Part shown: positions 26,314 to 34,547 of the stretch, in pieces
Layout: every line of letters begins with the position of its first letter
How positions within the stretch are numbered: position 1 is the stretch's first letter
From: an uncultured Xanthomonas sp.
GTDB taxonomy: Bacteria; Pseudomonadota; Gammaproteobacteria; Xanthomonadales; Xanthomonadaceae
Reading direction: 5' to 3'
Assembly (NCBI GenBank): GCA_943912265.1
Contig: CALTTS010000010.1
Coordinates: 1-64,000 of the forward strand
Length of the DNA stretch: 64,000 nt
Notes under the pieces: generated by a model
Database searches by the model: none
What the model was told of the DNA's origin: nothing
What the model saw: the letters and a program-made list of their open reading frames with translations, nothing else
Made by a program: the position numbers and the translations under genes

Positions 26314-26712
26314 TCAGGCCGGCGGCAAGGCCTGCACCGCGACCGGCTGGCGATGTTCGTCCAGCGCCACCATCACGAAATGGCCGCGCGTGCCGAGCCG
26401 GCGCTCGCCGGTCAGCAGGTTTTCCACTTCCAGATCGACATCGACCTTCATCGAACTGTGGCCGACGCCGACCACGCGCGCGATGACCTCCACCAGCATG
26501 CCCTGCAGGATCGGCAGCTTGAAATCCACCTGGTCCGAACGCGCGGTCACCACCGTGCGCCGCGAATAGCGCGAGGCGACGATGAACGCCGCCTTGTCCA
26601 TCCACGCCAGCGCCTGCCCGCCGAACAGGGTGCCATGGTGATTGGTGTGGTCGGGGAAGACCATTTCCATCAGCCGCGCCTCGGTGGGCGCAACGGGTGC
26701 GGTGTCGCTCAT
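26314..26712 (-). CDS. Acyl-CoA thioesterase, YciA-type hot dog fold
   Basis: A 132-residue hot dog protein with MVFPDHTNHHGTLFGGQALA, whose Asn-His-His-Gly and helix start are typical of acyl-CoA thioesterases of the YciA/BFIT group. Such enzymes free fatty acids from CoA. ATG 26712 follows CCGGAGAA at good spacing. It stands alone between purU and the diguanylate cyclase gene on the same strand. Confidence 0.88.
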   Translation of the reverse strand: MSDTAPVAPTEARLMEMVFPDHTNHHGTLFGGQALAWMDKAAFIVASRYSRRTVVTARSDQVDFKLPILQGMLVEVIARVVGVGHSSMKVDVDLEVENLLTGERRLGTRGHFVMVALDEHRQPVAVQALPPA

Positions 26713-26806
26713 GACGGGTTCTCCGGAACGTGGTGATGCCCATTGTGCGCGCACGGCCGCCGGCGCTGCGTGCGCCGTGCCGCGTGGTGGCGCATGGCGC
26801 GGAGCC

Positions 26807-28105
26807 TCAGCGCGCCGGCAGGCCGACGCCGGCGGCCTCGCCGCGCTCGCGCCGCGGCAGGTGCCGCCGCACGCAGTTGCGCCCGGCATCCTTGGCCGCA
26901 TACAGCGCCTGATCGGCAGCCTTGATCACCGCCTGCGGCCCGCCGCGCACGCCGCGGCTGTCGGCCACGCCGATGCTGATGGTCACCTGCACCGTGCCCG
27001 CGCCACCGCCCTGGCCGCGCCGCTGGCGCCCGGCCTCGTCGTCGCGCGGCCGGCTGGCACCGTCGCGCAGCTGCATGCGCGCGGCGGCCACGGCTTCGCG
27101 CAGGTCTTCCAGCGGCTCCAGACAGGCCGACACCGGCCGGTCGAGAAACACGACGGCGAACTCCTCGCCGCCGTAACGGAACGCGCGCCCGCCGCCGCCC
27201 ACGCGCTGCAGGCGCGAGGCGACCAGCCTGAGCACCTGGTCGCCGGCCTCGTGGCCGTAGGTGTCGTTGAACTTCTTGAAGTGGTCCACGTCGAGCATCG
27301 CGATGGCGCAGGTCGTGCCTTCCAGGCGCTGCATCTGCTCGTTCAGCGCGCGCCGCCCGGGCAGCCCGGTCAGCTCGTCGCGGAAGGCCATGTGGAAGGA
27401 TTCGAGCAGCATCGCCGCCACCGGCAGCAGCATCGCCACCGCGGTCAGCACCGGCAGCGCCATCGGCGAACGGAACACCTGCGGCAGCATCAGCCACGCG
27501 CACAGCAGGGACAGCAGCATCGCCGTGTGCAGCGGCCGCGGCCGGCGCACCGCCTGCACCGCGAGCGCGGCGACCGCGGCGATCCAGACCAGCGACGGCA
27601 GTTCGGCCAGGCGCGTCCACTGCAGCGGCAGCCACGGCCAGCGGCGCGCGGCCAGCAACCCGGCCATGCCGTCCGGGTTCTGCCAGGCCAGCAGCGCGAA
27701 CGCGCCGATCACGCAGGCCAGCGTGAGCCCGCGCACCACGATCTCCCAGCGCACCCGGCCACGTTCCGGCCACAGACCTTCGACCAGGAACACCACCGGC
27801 AGCCACAGCGACACCGCATGGAACAGCAGCGGTGCATGCGGGCCCGGCACGCCATCGTGCCGGTAAGCGGCCACCACGCCGTGCAGCACCCACCAGGCCG
27901 TGAACAATGCCAGCAGCAGGAACAGCATGCGGGTGCGCGAATACAGCAAGCCCAGCGCCAGGCCGAGAGCGGACAACAGCAGCGGCAGCGCGCGCGCCAG
28001 ATCCGACGCCCCCGCATCCGGCGAAGCCCACAGCAAGAGCAGCACGGCCGCCGCCGGCAGCGCGAACAGCCAATGCGCAGGCTGCAGCAGGGGATGGTTC
28101 GGCAA
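26807..28105 (-). CDS. Membrane-bound diguanylate cyclase (GGDEF)
   Basis: A 432-residue protein with about seven hydrophobic segments in its first 270 residues (LFALPAAAVLLLLWASPDA; LPVLTAVAMLLPVAAMLLE), then a GGDEF domain starting FRDELTGLPGRRALNEQM with the active site RYGGEEFAVVF. It should make cyclic di-GMP at the inner membrane. No RxxD inhibitory site is seen five residues before GGEEF. An unusual charged linker (RPRDDEAGRQRRGQGGG) interrupts the domain before VQVTISIGVADS. TTG 28105 with GAAGGA six bases upstream looks like the true start; no ATG suits. Confidence 0.87.
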   Translation of the reverse strand: MPNHPLLQPAHWLFALPAAAVLLLLWASPDAGASDLARALPLLLSALGLALGLLYSRTRMLFLLLALFTAWWVLHGVVAAYRHDGVPGPHAPLLFHAVSLWLPVVFLVEGLWPERGRVRWEIVVRGLTLACVIGAFALLAWQNPDGMAGLLAARRWPWLPLQWTRLAELPSLVWIAAVAALAVQAVRRPRPLHTAMLLSLLCAWLMLPQVFRSPMALPVLTAVAMLLPVAAMLLESFHMAFRDELTGLPGRRALNEQMQRLEGTTCAIAMLDVDHFKKFNDTYGHEAGDQVLRLVASRLQRVGGGGRAFRYGGEEFAVVFLDRPVSACLEPLEDLREAVAAARMQLRDGASRPRDDEAGRQRRGQGGGAGTVQVTISIGVADSRGVRGGPQAVIKAADQALYAAKDAGRNCVRRHLPRRERGEAAGVGLPAR

Positions 28106-28238
28106 CGGTGATCCTTCGGGCGCCGCGACGGCGCGGATGCGCGCGAAACGGAAACCCTTGCAACGTGTCACCGATTCAACGGCCGCCGCGGGCATTTCTT
28201 GAGGAGTCCGGCCCCGGGTGGGGACTGCGGATACGCAA

Positions 28239-28267
28239 AGGCCGGCGAGGGAATCCCGCGCCGGCCT
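28239..28267 (-). terminator. Intrinsic terminator after nrdB
   Basis: AGGCCGGCG and CGCCGGCCT form a 9-bp stem around an 11-base loop; on the minus strand the stem is followed by TTTGCG. It lies 32 bases after the nrdB stop and fits the end of the nrdA-nrdB transcript. Confidence 0.7.
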
Positions 28268-28298
28268 CCGGTGTGGCAACCGCTGCGTTTGCCGCCGG

Positions 28299-29318
28299 TC
28301 AGAACGACGCGTCGAAACTGACCTCGCCTTCCACGCCCATCTGGTAGGCCGACACGCGGCGCTCGAAGAAGTTGGTCAGCTCCTGCATGTCCTGCAGCTC
28401 CATGAACGGCAGCGGGTTGGACACGTGGTAGCGCTTCTCCATGCCCAGTCGCTGGAAATGGCGGTCGGCGCAGTACTCCAGGTACTGGCGCATGTCGCGC
28501 GGCGAGATGCCGGCCACGCCGCCGGCCAGCACGTCGTCGGCGAACTGGGTCTCGCAGTCGATCGCCTCGGCCAGCATCTCGTAGACCTGCTGCTCCATTT
28601 CGGCGTCGAACAGGTCCGGCTCCTCCTCGCGGGCCACGCGCACCGACTCGAACGCGAACTCCATGTGGCAGCTCTCGTCGCGGAACACCCAGTTGGTGCC
28701 CGCGGCCAGGCCCGGCAGCAGGCCGCGCGAACGGAAGTAGTACACGTAGGCGAACGCGGCGAAGAAGAACAGGCCCTCGATGCACGCGGCGAAGCAGATC
28801 TGGTTGAGCAGGAACTCGCGGCGCTGCTCGCGCGTCTCGATGCGGCGCAGGCCCTGGATCGAATCGATCCACTTGAAGCAGAAATCCGCCTTCTTCTTGA
28901 TCGACGGGATGTTCTCCACCGCGGCGAAGGCCTTGAAGCGCTCGGCCGGGTCGGGCAGGTAGTTGTCCAGCAGGGTCAGGTAGAACTGCACGTGCAGCGC
29001 CTCTTCGTACAGCTGGCGCGACAGGTACATGCGCGCCTCGGGCGCGTTGAGGTGCTGGTACAGGTTCAGCACCAGGTTGTTGGAGACAATGGAATCGCCG
29101 GTGGCGAAGAAGGCGACCAGCCGGTGGATCAGGTGGCGGTCGGCCGGCGTCATCTTCTCGTGCAGGTCGGTGATGTCGATCTGGAAGTTGATCTCCTCCA
29201 CCGTCCAGGTGTTCTTGATGGCGTTGCGGAACATTTCGTAGAACTGCGGGTAGCGCATCGGGCGCAGGGTCAGTTCGAAGCCGGGATCGAGCAGCATCTG
29301 GCGGGATTGGGCGGACAT
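28299..29318 (-). CDS. nrdB: Class Ia ribonucleotide reductase, beta (radical) subunit
   Basis: A 339-residue protein that houses the diiron-tyrosyl radical needed by NrdA to make deoxyribonucleotides under air. The ligand block EEALHVQFYLTLLDNYL carries Glu and His ligands and a Tyr spaced like the radical Tyr of the E. coli enzyme, so it is not of the Tyr-less class Ic. Further ligands lie in IEGLFFFAAFAYVYYF and RDESCHMEFAF. The C-terminal tail that docks on NrdA ends VSFDASF. It is 133 bases after nrdA and shares its promoter and leader control. Confidence 0.95.
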   Translation of the reverse strand: MSAQSRQMLLDPGFELTLRPMRYPQFYEMFRNAIKNTWTVEEINFQIDITDLHEKMTPADRHLIHRLVAFFATGDSIVSNNLVLNLYQHLNAPEARMYLSRQLYEEALHVQFYLTLLDNYLPDPAERFKAFAAVENIPSIKKKADFCFKWIDSIQGLRRIETREQRREFLLNQICFAACIEGLFFFAAFAYVYYFRSRGLLPGLAAGTNWVFRDESCHMEFAFESVRVAREEEPDLFDAEMEQQVYEMLAEAIDCETQFADDVLAGGVAGISPRDMRQYLEYCADRHFQRLGMEKRYHVSNPLPFMELQDMQELTNFFERRVSAYQMGVEGEVSFDASF

Positions 29319-29451
29319 GGGGCATTACCTCGTGAGGGCGCGGCGCGGTCGGCGCGCCGCCGGAATCGCAGCGGGGACGCGCGGACAGGTCCTCACGCGC
29401 GGCATCCCGGGTTTGTCCGCGCACCGCACCGGCGGCACGCGGACGGGGGCA

Positions 29452-31854
29452 TTACTGGCAGGCCTCGCAGGCCTCGGGGTTTTCCAGCGAGCAGGCCACC
29501 GCCTCGGACGGCGAGTAGGCCTTGGCCGTGCTGCTGACCGTGGTCTTGGCGATCTTGGTGGCCGGACGCGAGCGCAGGTAGTAGGTGGTCTTCAGGCCCT
29601 TCTTCCAGGCGTACATGTACATGGACGACAGCGCGCCGATGTTCGGGTTCTCCATGAACAGGTTGAGCGAGGCGCCCTGGTCGATGAACGCGCCGCGATC
29701 GGCGGCCATGTCGATCAGCGAGCGCATCGGCATCTCCCACGCGGTGCGGTACACGTGGCGCAGCGTTTCCGGGATCTGCGCCACCGACTGGATGGAGCCG
29801 TCGGCGGACTTGATCTCGTCGCGGATCTCCGCCGTCCACAGGCCGAGCTTCTTCAGCTCCTCGACCAGGTAGCGGTTGATCTGCACGAAGTCGCCCGACA
29901 GCGTCTCGCGCTTGAACAGGTTGGACACCTGCGGCTCGATGCACTCGTAGCAACCGGCGATCGAGGCGATGGTCGCGGTCGGGGCGATGGCGATCAGCAG
30001 CGAGTTGCGCAGGCCGTGCTGCTGGATCTGCTGGCGCAGCGCGTCCCAGCGCGCGGCGTCGGACGGGGTCACGCCCCAGGCGTCGAACTGCAGCTCGCCG
30101 TTGGCCGCGCGGGTGTCGGCGAAGGACGGGTGCTGGCCGCGCTCCTGCGCCAGCTCGCACGAGGCCAGCAGCGCGTTGTAGTAGATCTCCTCGGCGATGC
30201 GCGCGGACAGCTGTCGGGCCGGCTCGCTGTCGAAGGCAAGGCGGCGCTTGAAGAACACGTCCTGCAGGCCCATGCAGCCCAGGCCCACCGGGCGCCAGCG
30301 CAGGTTGCCGCGGCGCGCCGGCTCGATCGGGTAGAAGTTCAGGTCGATCACCCGGTCGAGCTGGCGCACGGCCAGGCGCACGGTCTCGGCCAGCTTCTCG
30401 AAGTCGAAGTCGCCGTGCTCGTCCATGTGGTGCGAGAGGTTGATCGAGCCGAGGTTGCACACTGCGGTCTCGGCCTCGGAGGTGATCTCCAGGATCTCGG
30501 TGCACAGGTTGGACAGGTGCACCACGTTGCCCGGCTTGGCGGTCTGGTTGCAGGCGCGGTTGGACTTGTCCTTGAAAGTCATCCAGCCGTTGCCGGTCTG
30601 CGCCAGCGCACGCATCATCTTGGCGTACAGGTCGCGCGCCTTGACGGTCTTGCTGGCCTTGCCCTGCGCCTCGGCCTGCGCGTAGGCCTGCTCGAAGGCC
30701 TCGCCGTACAGGTCGACGAATTCGGGCACCACGCGCGGGTCGAACAGCGACCATTGCCCGTCGGTCTCCACCCGCTTCATGAACAGGTCCGGCACCCAGT
30801 TGGCCAAGTTGAGATTGTGGGTGCGGCGGCCCTCGTCGCCGGTGTTGTCGCGCAGTTCGAGGAAGTCCTCGACGTCGGCATGCCAGGTTTCCAGGTACAC
30901 GCAGGCCGCGCCCTTGCGCTTGCCGCCCTGGTTGACCGCGGCCACCGAGGAATCCAGCGTCTTCAGCCACGGCACGATGCCGTTGGAGTGGCCGTTGGTG
31001 GACCGGATCAGCGAGCCGCGCGAGCGCACCCGCGAGTAGCTCACGCCGATGCCGCCGCTGAACTTGGACAGCTGGGCGATCTCGCCGTACTTGCCATAGA
31101 TGGATTCGAGGGAATCCTGCGGCGAGTCGAGCAGGAAGCACGAAGACAGCTGCTCGTGGCGGGTGCCCGAGTTGAACAGGGTCGGCGAGGACGGCAGGTA
31201 GTCCAGGTTGCCCATGCGGCGGTACAGCGCCAGTGCCTCGGGCACGTCCTCGCTCAGCGCGCAGGCGATGCGCAGGAAGAACTGCTGCGGGGTCTCGATG
31301 ACCTTGCGGCTGTGCGGATGGCGCAGCAGGTACCGGTCGTACAGCGTGCGCAGGCCGAAGTAGTCGAAGTTGAGGTCGAGCGAGGCATCCAGCGCGTCGT
31401 TGAGCTTGCGCGCGTTGATCTGCACGAAGTTGAGCAGGCGCTCGTTGATCAGGCCGACCTCGTGGCCGCGCGCGACCGACTGCGAGAAGGCGTGGATCTC
31501 CTGGCCGGTGACCTCCTTGGCGATGAAGTTGGCCAGCAGGCGCGCGGCCAGGCGGCCGTATTCGGGCTCCTCGCCGATCAGCAGCGCGGCGGTGCGGATG
31601 GACAGCTCGTCCAGCTCCTGGGTGCTGGCGCCGTCGTACAGGCCGGAAATGGTGCGGGTGGCCACGCGCATCGGGTCGACCGCGTACAGGCCCTCGCAGC
31701 AGCGCTGCACCGCGCGCACGATCTTGTTCAGGTCGACCGCTTCACGAGTGCCGTTGCGCTTGGTCACGCTCATGGCCGTGGCCGTCGGCGGCGAAGTCAG
31801 CAGGAATCCGTCGGCAGCCTGCTTCGGCGCAACGGGGGTCTGGGTCGAATTCAT
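29452..31854 (-). CDS. nrdA: Class Ia ribonucleotide reductase, alpha subunit
   Basis: An 800-residue catalytic subunit. An ATP-cone-like N-terminus begins SVTKRNGTREAVDLNKIVRA. Active-site parts: the first redox Cys in EQLSSCFLLDS, NLCTEI with the Asn, thiyl Cys and Glu, the second redox Cys in ETAVCNLGSINL, the radical-path tyrosines in LKTTYYLRSRPA, and the C-terminal shuttle pair CEAC. ATG 31854 with GAGAGGAC upstream is chosen. The frame stays open to 32178, but that extension is riboswitch and leader sequence, not protein. It is first in the nrdA-nrdB operon. Confidence 0.96.
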   Translation of the reverse strand: MNSTQTPVAPKQAADGFLLTSPPTATAMSVTKRNGTREAVDLNKIVRAVQRCCEGLYAVDPMRVATRTISGLYDGASTQELDELSIRTAALLIGEEPEYGRLAARLLANFIAKEVTGQEIHAFSQSVARGHEVGLINERLLNFVQINARKLNDALDASLDLNFDYFGLRTLYDRYLLRHPHSRKVIETPQQFFLRIACALSEDVPEALALYRRMGNLDYLPSSPTLFNSGTRHEQLSSCFLLDSPQDSLESIYGKYGEIAQLSKFSGGIGVSYSRVRSRGSLIRSTNGHSNGIVPWLKTLDSSVAAVNQGGKRKGAACVYLETWHADVEDFLELRDNTGDEGRRTHNLNLANWVPDLFMKRVETDGQWSLFDPRVVPEFVDLYGEAFEQAYAQAEAQGKASKTVKARDLYAKMMRALAQTGNGWMTFKDKSNRACNQTAKPGNVVHLSNLCTEILEITSEAETAVCNLGSINLSHHMDEHGDFDFEKLAETVRLAVRQLDRVIDLNFYPIEPARRGNLRWRPVGLGCMGLQDVFFKRRLAFDSEPARQLSARIAEEIYYNALLASCELAQERGQHPSFADTRAANGELQFDAWGVTPSDAARWDALRQQIQQHGLRNSLLIAIAPTATIASIAGCYECIEPQVSNLFKRETLSGDFVQINRYLVEELKKLGLWTAEIRDEIKSADGSIQSVAQIPETLRHVYRTAWEMPMRSLIDMAADRGAFIDQGASLNLFMENPNIGALSSMYMYAWKKGLKTTYYLRSRPATKIAKTTVSSTAKAYSPSEAVACSLENPEACEACQ

Positions 31855-32089
31855 CGGTCCTCTCCAAGTGTCGATGTCGATGGCGCACGTCATGCCGCCC
31901 TCCCCGGGGCGGCTGGCGGAACGCGGGCGGGTCGTCCGCCCCGTCGTTCCAGTCCGGACCGGGGGGCTCGACGCGAGGGTGGACGGGCGGCGTCGCAGCG
32001 ACCGAGACCGCCGGGACCGGCGGAGCGCATGCGTCGCCGACCGGCCCTGCGCAGGCCGCGACCGGCACCGCGCGGCGTACTTCGCGCGG

Positions 32090-32275
32090 TCGTCGGCGGC
32101 CTTGCGGACTCCGGGCGGGAAGCGGGCTTCCCTTGGCGTCCCCGCCCTGTGTCCGGGTCCGTGGCGGCCCCGGCCCATCAGGCGGTTTCGTTCCCGTCAC
32201 CGTTGCGGGGCAGTGCCGGAATGGCCATGCGGCTTCACCGGCTCAGCGCGCCCTCAAGTCGTGGCTTGAAGGGCC
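32090..32275 (-). promoter_or_regulatory. Probable cobalamin (B12) riboswitch in the nrdA leader
   Basis: On the minus strand the leader contains GCCGGTGAAGCC, then CCGGCACTGCCCCGCAACG (32201-32219 on plus), which is the signature B12-box core, with GTGACGGG after it. Further on come CCTGATGGGCC, GCCACGG, AAGGGAAGC and CCCGGAGTCC in the order expected of the B12 element. This explains the 424-base leader. A strong hairpin, ACCGCGCG with CGCGCGGT (32067-32090), follows and may be part of the expression platform. B12 elements before class I reductases are known in bacteria that also own a B12-dependent class II enzyme, so B12 would shut off nrdAB. The boundaries are approximate. Confidence 0.78.
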
Positions 32276-32277
32276 GA

Positions 32278-32339
32278 CAACCCCAAGATAATGGGGGTAA
32301 CCAGGATCGTCAACGCCAGATGTTGTTGATAACTTGTGG
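32278..32339 (-). promoter_or_regulatory. nrdA promoter with NrdR-like boxes
   Basis: On the minus strand a -35 TTGACG (32308-32313) and -10 TATCTT (32285-32290) are 17 bases apart. The -10 sits inside the palindrome CCCCATTATCTTGGGG (32281-32296). A second box-like stretch, CCACAAGTTATCAACA (32324-32339), lies upstream of the -35, with centres 43 bases apart, about four helix turns. This layout fits paired NrdR sites, where NrdR with ATP or dATP represses reductase genes. TTATCAACA inside the second box also resembles a DnaA box with one mismatch. Transcription would begin near 32278. Confidence 0.65.
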
Positions 32340-32379
32340 GTAGCGCCAAGAGCCTTGCCACGCTTGGGCCGCGGCGGTT

Positions 32380-33063
32380 TCAGTCGCTCCAGTGCACCGC
32401 GGCAAGCGCCTGGCGCAGCCGCTCGCCGGCCGCGCCGGGGGCAAACGGCGGGGTGCGCGGCGGGTCGTAAACCTCCGGCCGGGTACCGCTGACCATCAGG
32501 TCGATGGCCACGCAGCGGCCGTTGCGAACGCTGCGGTAACCGTCCACCTGCAGGTAGTGGCTCATCGCGGCGTCCTGCGCGTGGAAATGGGCGAAGGCGA
32601 CGCCGCCGATCTCGACCTGGTCCGGGTCGCCCTGCGCCTCGGCCGGCGGGTCCAGGCAGCGCGCGACCTCCTCCACCGCGTCGCTGGCACCGATGCGCAT
32701 CTCGGCGGCGGCCACCTCGTCGGAACCGTCCAGCACCAGCGCGGCCACCTCGCGACCGTGACTGTCCGGACCGGCGAAGGCTTTCCAGCCTTCCGGCGCC
32801 CGGTAACTGCGGTGGAAATCCCGATACAGCCGGAAGCCCGGCACCGCACCCAGGCTCAGGCCGATGGCCTTGTCGCGGAACACGGCCGGCGCGTCGGCCC
32901 CGAGGGTCGATGCCACGGCGGGCGGCGCGGTTCCGGCATTGCCCGGGCGGGCGCCGCATGCGGACAGCAGGCCGGCCGCCAGCAGCATCGGCAACACAAG
33001 GCGGCACGGCAGGGGAGGCGATGCGGACACGGCGGCGGTCTCCGGAACCTGATATGCGCCCAT
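32380..33063 (-). CDS. Putative lipoprotein, function unknown
   Basis: A 227-residue protein with a hydrophobic stretch and lipobox (LPMLLAAGLLSAC, Cys at about residue 36), so probably lipid-anchored in the envelope. The mature part has no domain I recognise; it carries two Cys (AARCLDPP-type context and NGRCVAIDLMV) that could pair. ATG 33063 is the likely start, though it leaves a long region before the hydrophobic core; an internal start nearer to it is possible. It stands alone on the minus strand, next to the nrdA promoter. Confidence 0.65.
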   Translation of the reverse strand: MGAYQVPETAAVSASPPLPCRLVLPMLLAAGLLSACGARPGNAGTAPPAVASTLGADAPAVFRDKAIGLSLGAVPGFRLYRDFHRSYRAPEGWKAFAGPDSHGREVAALVLDGSDEVAAAEMRIGASDAVEEVARCLDPPAEAQGDPDQVEIGGVAFAHFHAQDAAMSHYLQVDGYRSVRNGRCVAIDLMVSGTRPEVYDPPRTPPFAPGAAGERLRQALAAVHWSD

Positions 33064-33184
33064 GCTGACGCAACACGCGTGAATGCCACCCGGCCACGCA
33101 AGACATGTGCACATGCCGTTTCGCCATCACTCTGCGGGACGGGATGGCGGGAACATGCAGCCCCTCCCGTCGAAGCCAGCCGCC

Positions 33185-33928
33185 ATGACCACACCGCATC
33201 CCGATGCCGCCGCCGATGCCGGCGACCAGACCTGGGCCGACCTGCTCTCGCCCGCGCGCCGTGCACTGCTGGTGCGCGGAGGGCTGGCCGCCACCGGGCT
33301 GGCCGCCACATCCGCTTCCGCCCTGGCCGCGGGGCCGGCACGCACGGCGGCTTCCCCGGCCTCTCCGTTGCCGGCGGGGGTGAAAACCGATGCCCATGGC
33401 CTGCTGCTGCCGATCAAGGGGCCCGGCACCAGCCCGTGGGGCGAGCACACCATGGCCGAACCCACCGTTCGCCCCGCCGGCTGCCGCCCGGACGAATATC
33501 CGCTGCCCGACAAGCCGCGCCCGTACACCGCGATCAGGAGCTACCACGCGCACGTCTACTTCGACGAAGACAGCTACGAGAAGGCCGCCCTGATCCGACG
33601 CTGGACCTCCGAACGCTTCCCGGTGGAACTGGGCAACTGGAACCTGGAGCCGCGCGGCCCGCACGTCACGCCATCGTTCTATTTCGGCTTCAACACCGAA
33701 CTGCAGCCGATCATCGTGCCGTGGCTGCAGCTCAACAGCCTGGGCCTGACCCTCCTGGTCCACCCGAATACCGGCGACCCGCGCTCGGACCATCTGTACT
33801 ACGCGCTGTGGGTGAACCGCTCGCAGCCGGTGAACGCCTATGCGTGGCGGCGCTTCGTCGATGGCGGCGGCAGCGACGTGGATCAGATCAATCCGAACGT
33901 GCGGCCGTCGGTGCCGCTGGAGACCTGA
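33185..33928 (+). CDS. DOPA 4,5-dioxygenase-family protein with export signal
   Basis: A 247-residue protein. From about residue 118 it matches the DOPA dioxygenase family: SYHAHVYFDEDSYEKAALI, LEPRGPHVTPSFYFGFNTEL and TLLVHPNTGDPRSDHLYY, with the conserved His residues that bind iron. Family members open catechol rings. Unusually, the N-terminus holds a twin-arginine-like signal (ARRALLVRGGLAATGLAATS) and a linker of about 60 residues, so the protein is probably sent to the periplasm. ATG 33185 is taken; ATG 33155 upstream, after GGCGGGAA, is an alternative. Confidence 0.78.
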   Translation: MTTPHPDAAADAGDQTWADLLSPARRALLVRGGLAATGLAATSASALAAGPARTAASPASPLPAGVKTDAHGLLLPIKGPGTSPWGEHTMAEPTVRPAGCRPDEYPLPDKPRPYTAIRSYHAHVYFDEDSYEKAALIRRWTSERFPVELGNWNLEPRGPHVTPSFYFGFNTELQPIIVPWLQLNSLGLTLLVHPNTGDPRSDHLYYALWVNRSQPVNAYAWRRFVDGGGSDVDQINPNVRPSVPLET

Positions 33929-33954
33929 TCCCGCCAGCTGCAGCACAAACGCGG

Positions 33955-33987
33955 ACGGCAGGCGTCCTCGCGGGCGCCTGCCGTTTT
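33955..33987 (+). terminator. Intrinsic terminator
   Basis: ACGGCAGGCG and CGCCTGCCGT make a perfect 10-bp stem around a 10-base loop, followed by TTT. It ends the dioxygenase transcript and may also serve the convergent ohr gene from the other side. Confidence 0.8.
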
Positions 33988-34015
33988 CGTCGCGCCGATG
34001 CTTCGTCTTTCGGCC

Positions 34016-34444
34016 TCAGGCGACCACCAGCTCCACGTCGATGTTGCCGCGCGTGGCGTTGGAATACGGGCACACCTGATGGGCCTTGGCGACCAGCGCC
34101 TGCAGTGCCTCGCGCTCCAGGCCCGGCACCGATATTTCCAGCTTGACGGCGATGCCGAAGCCGCCGGGGATCTGGCCGATGCCGACGCTGCCTGCAATGC
34201 TGACCTCGGCAGGCAAACGCAGCTTTTCCTGCGCGGCCACGGCCTTCATCGCGCCGATGAAACAGGCCGAATAGCCGGCGGCGAACAGCTGCTCGGGATT
34301 GGTGCCGGGGCCGCCTGCGCCGCCCAGTTCGTGCGGGACCGACAGCTGCACGTCGAGCGCGCCATCGGACGAGACGGCACGGCCGTCGCGGCCGCCGGTG
34401 GCCGTGACATGGGCGGTGTAGAGGATCTTTTCGGGGGAAGCCAT
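34016..34444 (-). CDS. ohr: Organic hydroperoxide resistance protein Ohr
   Basis: A 142-residue OsmC/Ohr-fold peroxidase that reduces organic hydroperoxides with thiols. The two redox Cys are at 61 (GYSACFIGA) and 125 (HQVCPYSNATRGN), and the catalytic Arg lies in the first strand region (GRDGRAVSSDG). The tail NIDVELVV is typical of Ohr rather than OsmC. A CGGAGAAA ribosome site lies before ATG 34444. It is paired with ohrR upstream on the same strand, with its own promoter between. Confidence 0.95.
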   Translation of the reverse strand: MASPEKILYTAHVTATGGRDGRAVSSDGALDVQLSVPHELGGAGGPGTNPEQLFAAGYSACFIGAMKAVAAQEKLRLPAEVSIAGSVGIGQIPGGFGIAVKLEISVPGLEREALQALVAKAHQVCPYSNATRGNIDVELVVA

Positions 34445-34482
34445 GGGTATTTCTCCGTTCTGGTCGGGTTGTGGTTCGGTTG

Positions 34483-34511
34483 TATATAGACAGCTATCAA
34501 ATAGCGCACTA
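34483..34511 (-). promoter_or_regulatory. ohr promoter with OhrR operator in the spacer
   Basis: On the minus strand a TAGTGC -35-like hexamer (34506-34511) and TATATA -10 (34483-34488) are 17 bases apart. The spacer contains the perfect palindrome GCTATTTGATAGC (34493-34505). An operator in the spacer would let reduced OhrR block polymerase until an organic peroxide oxidises it. The related stretch at the ohrR promoter supports this. Confidence 0.6.
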
Positions 34512-34547
34512 TTTCATGGACAGGCCCATACTTTTCGGGCCTGCCGC

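Noticed and set aside
31855..32178. N-terminal extension of NrdA by 108 residues
   Set aside because: The extension is Arg/Pro-rich without family likeness and coincides with the probable riboswitch; ATG 31854 has a ribosome site.
29317..32343. A 1008-codon open frame on the plus strand opposite nrdA
   Set aside because: It is a shadow of nrdA, whose catalytic motifs are complete on the minus strand, and it also runs through the riboswitch region.
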